Assembly: GCA_902765655.1 (NCBI GenBank)
Contig: CACXAK010000035.1
Coordinates: 1 to 8,889, forward strand
Length of the DNA stretch: 8,889 nucleotides
Direction: 5' to 3'
Origin: an uncultured bacterium
GTDB taxonomy: Bacteria > Cyanobacteriota > Vampirovibrionia > Gastranaerophilales > Gastranaerophilaceae
Part shown: positions 6,830 through 8,889 of the stretch, piece after piece
How the letters are laid out: each line of letters starts with the position of its first letter
How positions within the stretch are numbered: position 1 is the stretch's first letter
Program-made: the position numbers and the translations under genes
The notes under the pieces: generated by a model
What the model saw: only the letters and a program-made list of their open reading frames with translations
The model's database searches: none
Told to the model about the DNA's origin: nothing

Positions 6830-7303
6830 ATGCGACCGGAAGAGAGAACATTTGTTGCAATCAAACCGGACGGAGTTCAGAGAGGACTAGTCGGGGAAGT
6901 AATTAAAAGATTTGAAACCAAAGGGTATAAAGTTACAGCATTAAAAATGCTTCAGGTGACAGATGCTCAGGCAAAAGCGCACTATGCTGAACATGAAGGT
7001 AAACCTTTTTATCCCAGACTTATCAGGTATATCCAAAGCGGCCCGATTGTTGCGATGGTTGTTGAAGGATATAATGCAGTTGCTGGTGTAAGACATCTGA
7101 TGGGTTCTACTGATCCTGACAAAGCAGAAGTTGGGACTATTCGTGCTGATTTTGCTCAGGTTATGGAATATAATGTTGTACATGGCTCAGACAGTGTTGA
7201 AAGTGCAGAAAGAGAAATCGCAATTTACTTTGACGAAAAAGAAATTTACGATGAAAGAAAATGCATGTCTGAATTAGTTACGGAATATTTAGATGCTGAT
7301 TAA
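6830..7303 (+). CDS. ndk: Nucleoside diphosphate kinase (157 aa)
   Basis: The enzyme moves the gamma phosphate from ATP to NDPs through a phosphohistidine, balancing NTP and dNTP pools in the cytoplasm. Sequence hallmarks are complete: FVAIKPDGVQRGL (8-20, Lys12), HYAEHEGKPFY (51-61, Tyr52 and Phe60), Arg88, Thr94 in GSTDP, TIRADF (103-108, Arg105), and NVVHGSDS (115-122) with Asn115 and catalytic His118. It is slightly longer than the usual 140-150 residues because of an acidic C-terminal tail. The start at 6830 is set by AAGGAG and by the promoter covering the earlier ATG; starting at 6785 would add 15 residues not expected in the family. It is transcribed alone, divergent from the TPR operon. 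A strong terminator hairpin follows 30 bases after the stop, inside the convergent gene. Confidence 0.98.
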   Translation: MRPEERTFVAIKPDGVQRGLVGEVIKRFETKGYKVTALKMLQVTDAQAKAHYAEHEGKPFYPRLIRYIQSGPIVAMVVEGYNAVAGVRHLMGSTDPDKAEVGTIRADFAQVMEYNVVHGSDSVESAEREIAIYFDEKEIYDERKCMSELVTEYLDAD

Positions 7304-7310
7304 GTTATAA

Positions 7311-8477
7311 TCATAAAAGTTCAGTTGGGATGTGCGGAAATTCTTTTTGAATTTCCGCTCTTTCTTCATTATACAGCTTACATGCTTTCTTGCCTGCTTC
7401 GTTTGCTTTTATTTCAATAAAGTTTTGCCTGTATTTTTCTCTGTCTTCCGCGACGGTAACATAGGTAGAAATTGAATCAGTATAACTTTGAGCTTCTTTT
7501 TTCAATGATTTTGGCAAATCTCTGAATAGATTGTATATTTTTGCTTCCCATTCGCTTGTTCCGCCTTTTGTATTCCTTGCATGCAAATAATATTGCCATC
7601 CGTGTTCAACCTCATGGCGTGCTGTTGTGCATACTTCGGATTTAGTTTTATATTTATGTGTCCGAAGAAAATTGACTGAACCATCATTTGGATCAAATAA
7701 TGCCTTTGTAAGTTCTTCTGAATCATTTTTTGGTCTGTAATCCGAATTTATTATTATTCTCTTGTTTTTCAACCCGCGTTCAATTAAAAATCTTTGAGTA
7801 AGTGCTTCCTTAGAATCATCAATACTCAATGCTCGAATTCCCAAAAATGAATCATTTTGGGGAAGCTTTGTCCCCTGTGTATAAATGCGCTTCGGATTTA
7901 CACTGTTACCATTAAATGTATTTACCCTGAATTCCAAAATTTTTTTTGCTGCATCTGAGATCCTGCCTGAAATAATATGCGGAAACTCAGTAAATGTATG
8001 AATCTCATTTTGTGGTTTTAGCAGATTCCTTTGCATTACCTGAGTTAAAATTTTATTGCCGGTAACAATATTTTCACTCAAATGATTAGTTAAAAATTTT
8101 ACCGGGGTCCAAAAAAGAATTCTGCTATAACCGGATAAAACAGATTGTATATGAGTATCTTTTAAACTTCTTGCCAGGGTATATTCTTTTATATGAGTCG
8201 ATGTTACAAATTCATCTTCGCCAATTATACTGTAATTTTTTGTGTAAACCCTGTTTCTGAATGGTTTGTCAGAATAATTAAATACACGTTCAATTATATT
8301 TCCGTCTGAATCCCTGAATGTTGTAATTATGCGTTTAATGTTTTTGCTGTTTTTTGCCCCTAAAATAACCTCATCAACCGTTCTGGCAGATTGATTAATA
8401 AGTCGCAAAGTATCCCCGTTATATTTGTGATACGGTAGATTTGTTATCTTTGAAATTAAATAATATCCACTTGTCAT
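7311..8477 (-). CDS. Hypothetical zincin-like protein with HEVEH motif (388 aa)
   Basis: I cannot name the family. Residues 284-295 read T-T-A-R-H-E-V-E-H-G-W-Q, an HExxH zinc metallopeptidase motif (His288, Glu289, His292). A likely third ligand, Glu355, sits in FIEIKANEAG (353-362), about 60 residues on, as in gluzincin-type enzymes. Between them is a Trp- and Lys-containing helical region. The N-terminal 280 residues have no recognised domain; 51-79 (TFRDSDGNIIERVF then NRVYTKNYS) resembles YD/RHS-like beta repeats but is too short to call. There is no signal peptide or obvious membrane segment. No Shine-Dalgarno precedes the ATG; TTTAAT six bases upstream hints at another leaderless start. 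The gene begins 39 bases after the DUF6812-like gene stop and ends seven bases from the ndk stop. The C-terminal codons contain the ndk terminator. Protease activity is inference from the motif alone. Confidence 0.78.
   Translation of the reverse strand: MTSGYYLISKITNLPYHKYNGDTLRLINQSARTVDEVILGAKNSKNIKRIITTFRDSDGNIIERVFNYSDKPFRNRVYTKNYSIIGEDEFVTSTHIKEYTLARSLKDTHIQSVLSGYSRILFWTPVKFLTNHLSENIVTGNKILTQVMQRNLLKPQNEIHTFTEFPHIISGRISDAAKKILEFRVNTFNGNSVNPKRIYTQGTKLPQNDSFLGIRALSIDDSKEALTQRFLIERGLKNKRIIINSDYRPKNDSEELTKALFDPNDGSVNFLRTHKYKTKSEVCTTARHEVEHGWQYYLHARNTKGGTSEWEAKIYNLFRDLPKSLKKEAQSYTDSISTYVTVAEDREKYRQNFIEIKANEAGKKACKLYNEERAEIQKEFPHIPTELL
7334..7366 (+). terminator. Rho-independent terminator of ndk, inside the convergent gene's coding sequence
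   Basis: A perfect 10-base-pair inverted repeat, GCGGAAATTC (7334-7343) and GAATTTCCGC (7349-7358), with a TTTTT loop, is followed directly by TCTTTCTT. The orientation fits termination of ndk transcripts. On the minus strand the hairpin is followed by ACATCCC rather than a T run, so it should not terminate the convergent gene, for which it encodes residues of about 374-382. Confidence 0.85.
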
Positions 8478-8483
8478 GGATAT

Positions 8484-8489
8484 ATTAAA
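8484..8489 (-). promoter_or_regulatory. Weak candidate -10 box (TTTAAT) before the HEVEH gene
   Basis: On the minus strand TTTAAT (8489-8484, five of six matches to TATAAT) ends six bases before the ATG at 8477, the same spacing as at 1316 and 6745. No good -35 is present and AT-rich sequence makes chance matches common. Confidence 0.25.
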
Positions 8490-8516
8490 AGCAATAAAAA
8501 TATTTTTTGCTACTGA

Positions 8517-8864
8517 CTAAAACGGTTTAGTCTGATTCAGTTTAGCTCTCAGATCTCTGAATCTTGCTATATCTTCCTGAGTTTTACCTGAATCTCTGAA
8601 CACTGCCTGAGTAGTAGGATGAACCATTAAAACGTAATCCATATGGATTTCCAAAAAATTATATCTTCTTGGAGACTGATTCCCTGTACGTGGGTCTATT
8701 TCAGAATTTGTTAAAGCCAAAAATCTTCTTTCTCTGTCATTTAAAAGATCTGTCAACTCTCTGTTTGTATTTGTGTATTTTGAAACATGGACAACACCTT
8801 TTATATCGTGATCAGATGTTAAAATTGTTACCTCTATTGGAACTGTATCATTATTTTTAGCCAT
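8517..8864 (-). CDS. Small DUF6812-like protein (115 aa)
   Basis: The first 60-80 residues look like a compact beta domain: VPIEVTILTSDHDIKGVVHVSKYTN, then RELTDLLNDRERRFLALTNSEI (35-56), then FLEIHMDYVLMVHPTT (70-85). The order of an 'I-x-G-x-V/H' strand pair, an 'L-[ST]-D-L-L-N-D' helix and a 'F-L-A-L-T-[ND]' strand recalls the family of unknown function DUF6812; I make this match from memory and it is tentative. The tail (86-115) is charged and helical. There is no signal peptide. GAGGG five bases before the ATG is a good Shine-Dalgarno. The gene stops 39 bases before the HEVEH gene and may be cotranscribed with it, though that gene may also have its own promoter. Function is unknown. Confidence 0.8.
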   Translation of the reverse strand: MAKNNDTVPIEVTILTSDHDIKGVVHVSKYTNTNRELTDLLNDRERRFLALTNSEIDPRTGNQSPRRYNFLEIHMDYVLMVHPTTQAVFRDSGKTQEDIARFRDLRAKLNQTKPF

Positions 8865-8889
8865 ATAATCCCTCTTTTCTAAGACTAGT

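Noticed and set aside
7502..7726. Minus-strand frame nested in the HEVEH gene
   Set aside because: It is the same strand in a shifted frame, and the main frame carries a coherent metallopeptidase motif across it; there is no sign of a frameshift.

Overview
The window is about 8.9 kb of AT-rich bacterial chromosome, densely packed with short intergenic gaps. Exported TPR proteins, a predicted lipoprotein hydrolase and a conserved nucleoside diphosphate kinase point to a diderm-like bacterium. The low GC, the small DUF6812-like protein and the style of the hypothetical proteins would fit the non-photosynthetic cyanobacterial relatives (Vampirovibrionia/Melainabacteria, Gastranaerophilales). That placement is inference from general character; no rRNA or marker gene settles it. 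No mobile element, tRNA, rRNA or CRISPR array is visible.

Layout. Bases 3-1244 (+) hold the C-terminal part of an M16-type peptidase-fold protein whose HxxEH slot is degenerate. Bases 1316-1990 (+) encode an unrecognised helical, coiled-coil protein. Facing it on the minus strand is a two-gene unit: a zeta-toxin-like P-loop kinase with an unknown N-terminal half (3245-2259), followed by an 80-residue basic protein (2237-1995). Next is a tight four-gene minus-strand operon, read 6745 to 3323: exported TPR protein, lipoprotein calcineurin-like phosphoesterase, MBL-fold hydrolase, and a second exported TPR protein. Diverging from it is ndk (6830-7303, +). Beyond ndk, on the minus strand, are a zincin-like HEVEH protein (8477-7311) and a small DUF6812-like protein (8864-8517).

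How it works together. The TPR/phosphoesterase/MBL operon looks like one functional unit: two envelope-directed scaffold-like proteins bracket two metallohydrolases of phosphodiester-cleaving superfamilies. Its promoter interleaves with that of ndk, so the two may compete for polymerase. The ndk terminator lies inside the 3' end of the convergent HEVEH gene. At least two genes (1316 and 6745) have a TATAAT placed so that transcription would begin exactly at the ATG, with no Shine-Dalgarno, suggesting leaderless mRNAs beside genes with classical ribosome binding sites.

The least explained parts are the zeta-like kinase pair, the HEVEH protein and the coiled-coil orphan. I do not see a demonstrably new system. 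The kinase pair and the four-gene operon are the best candidates for follow-up.
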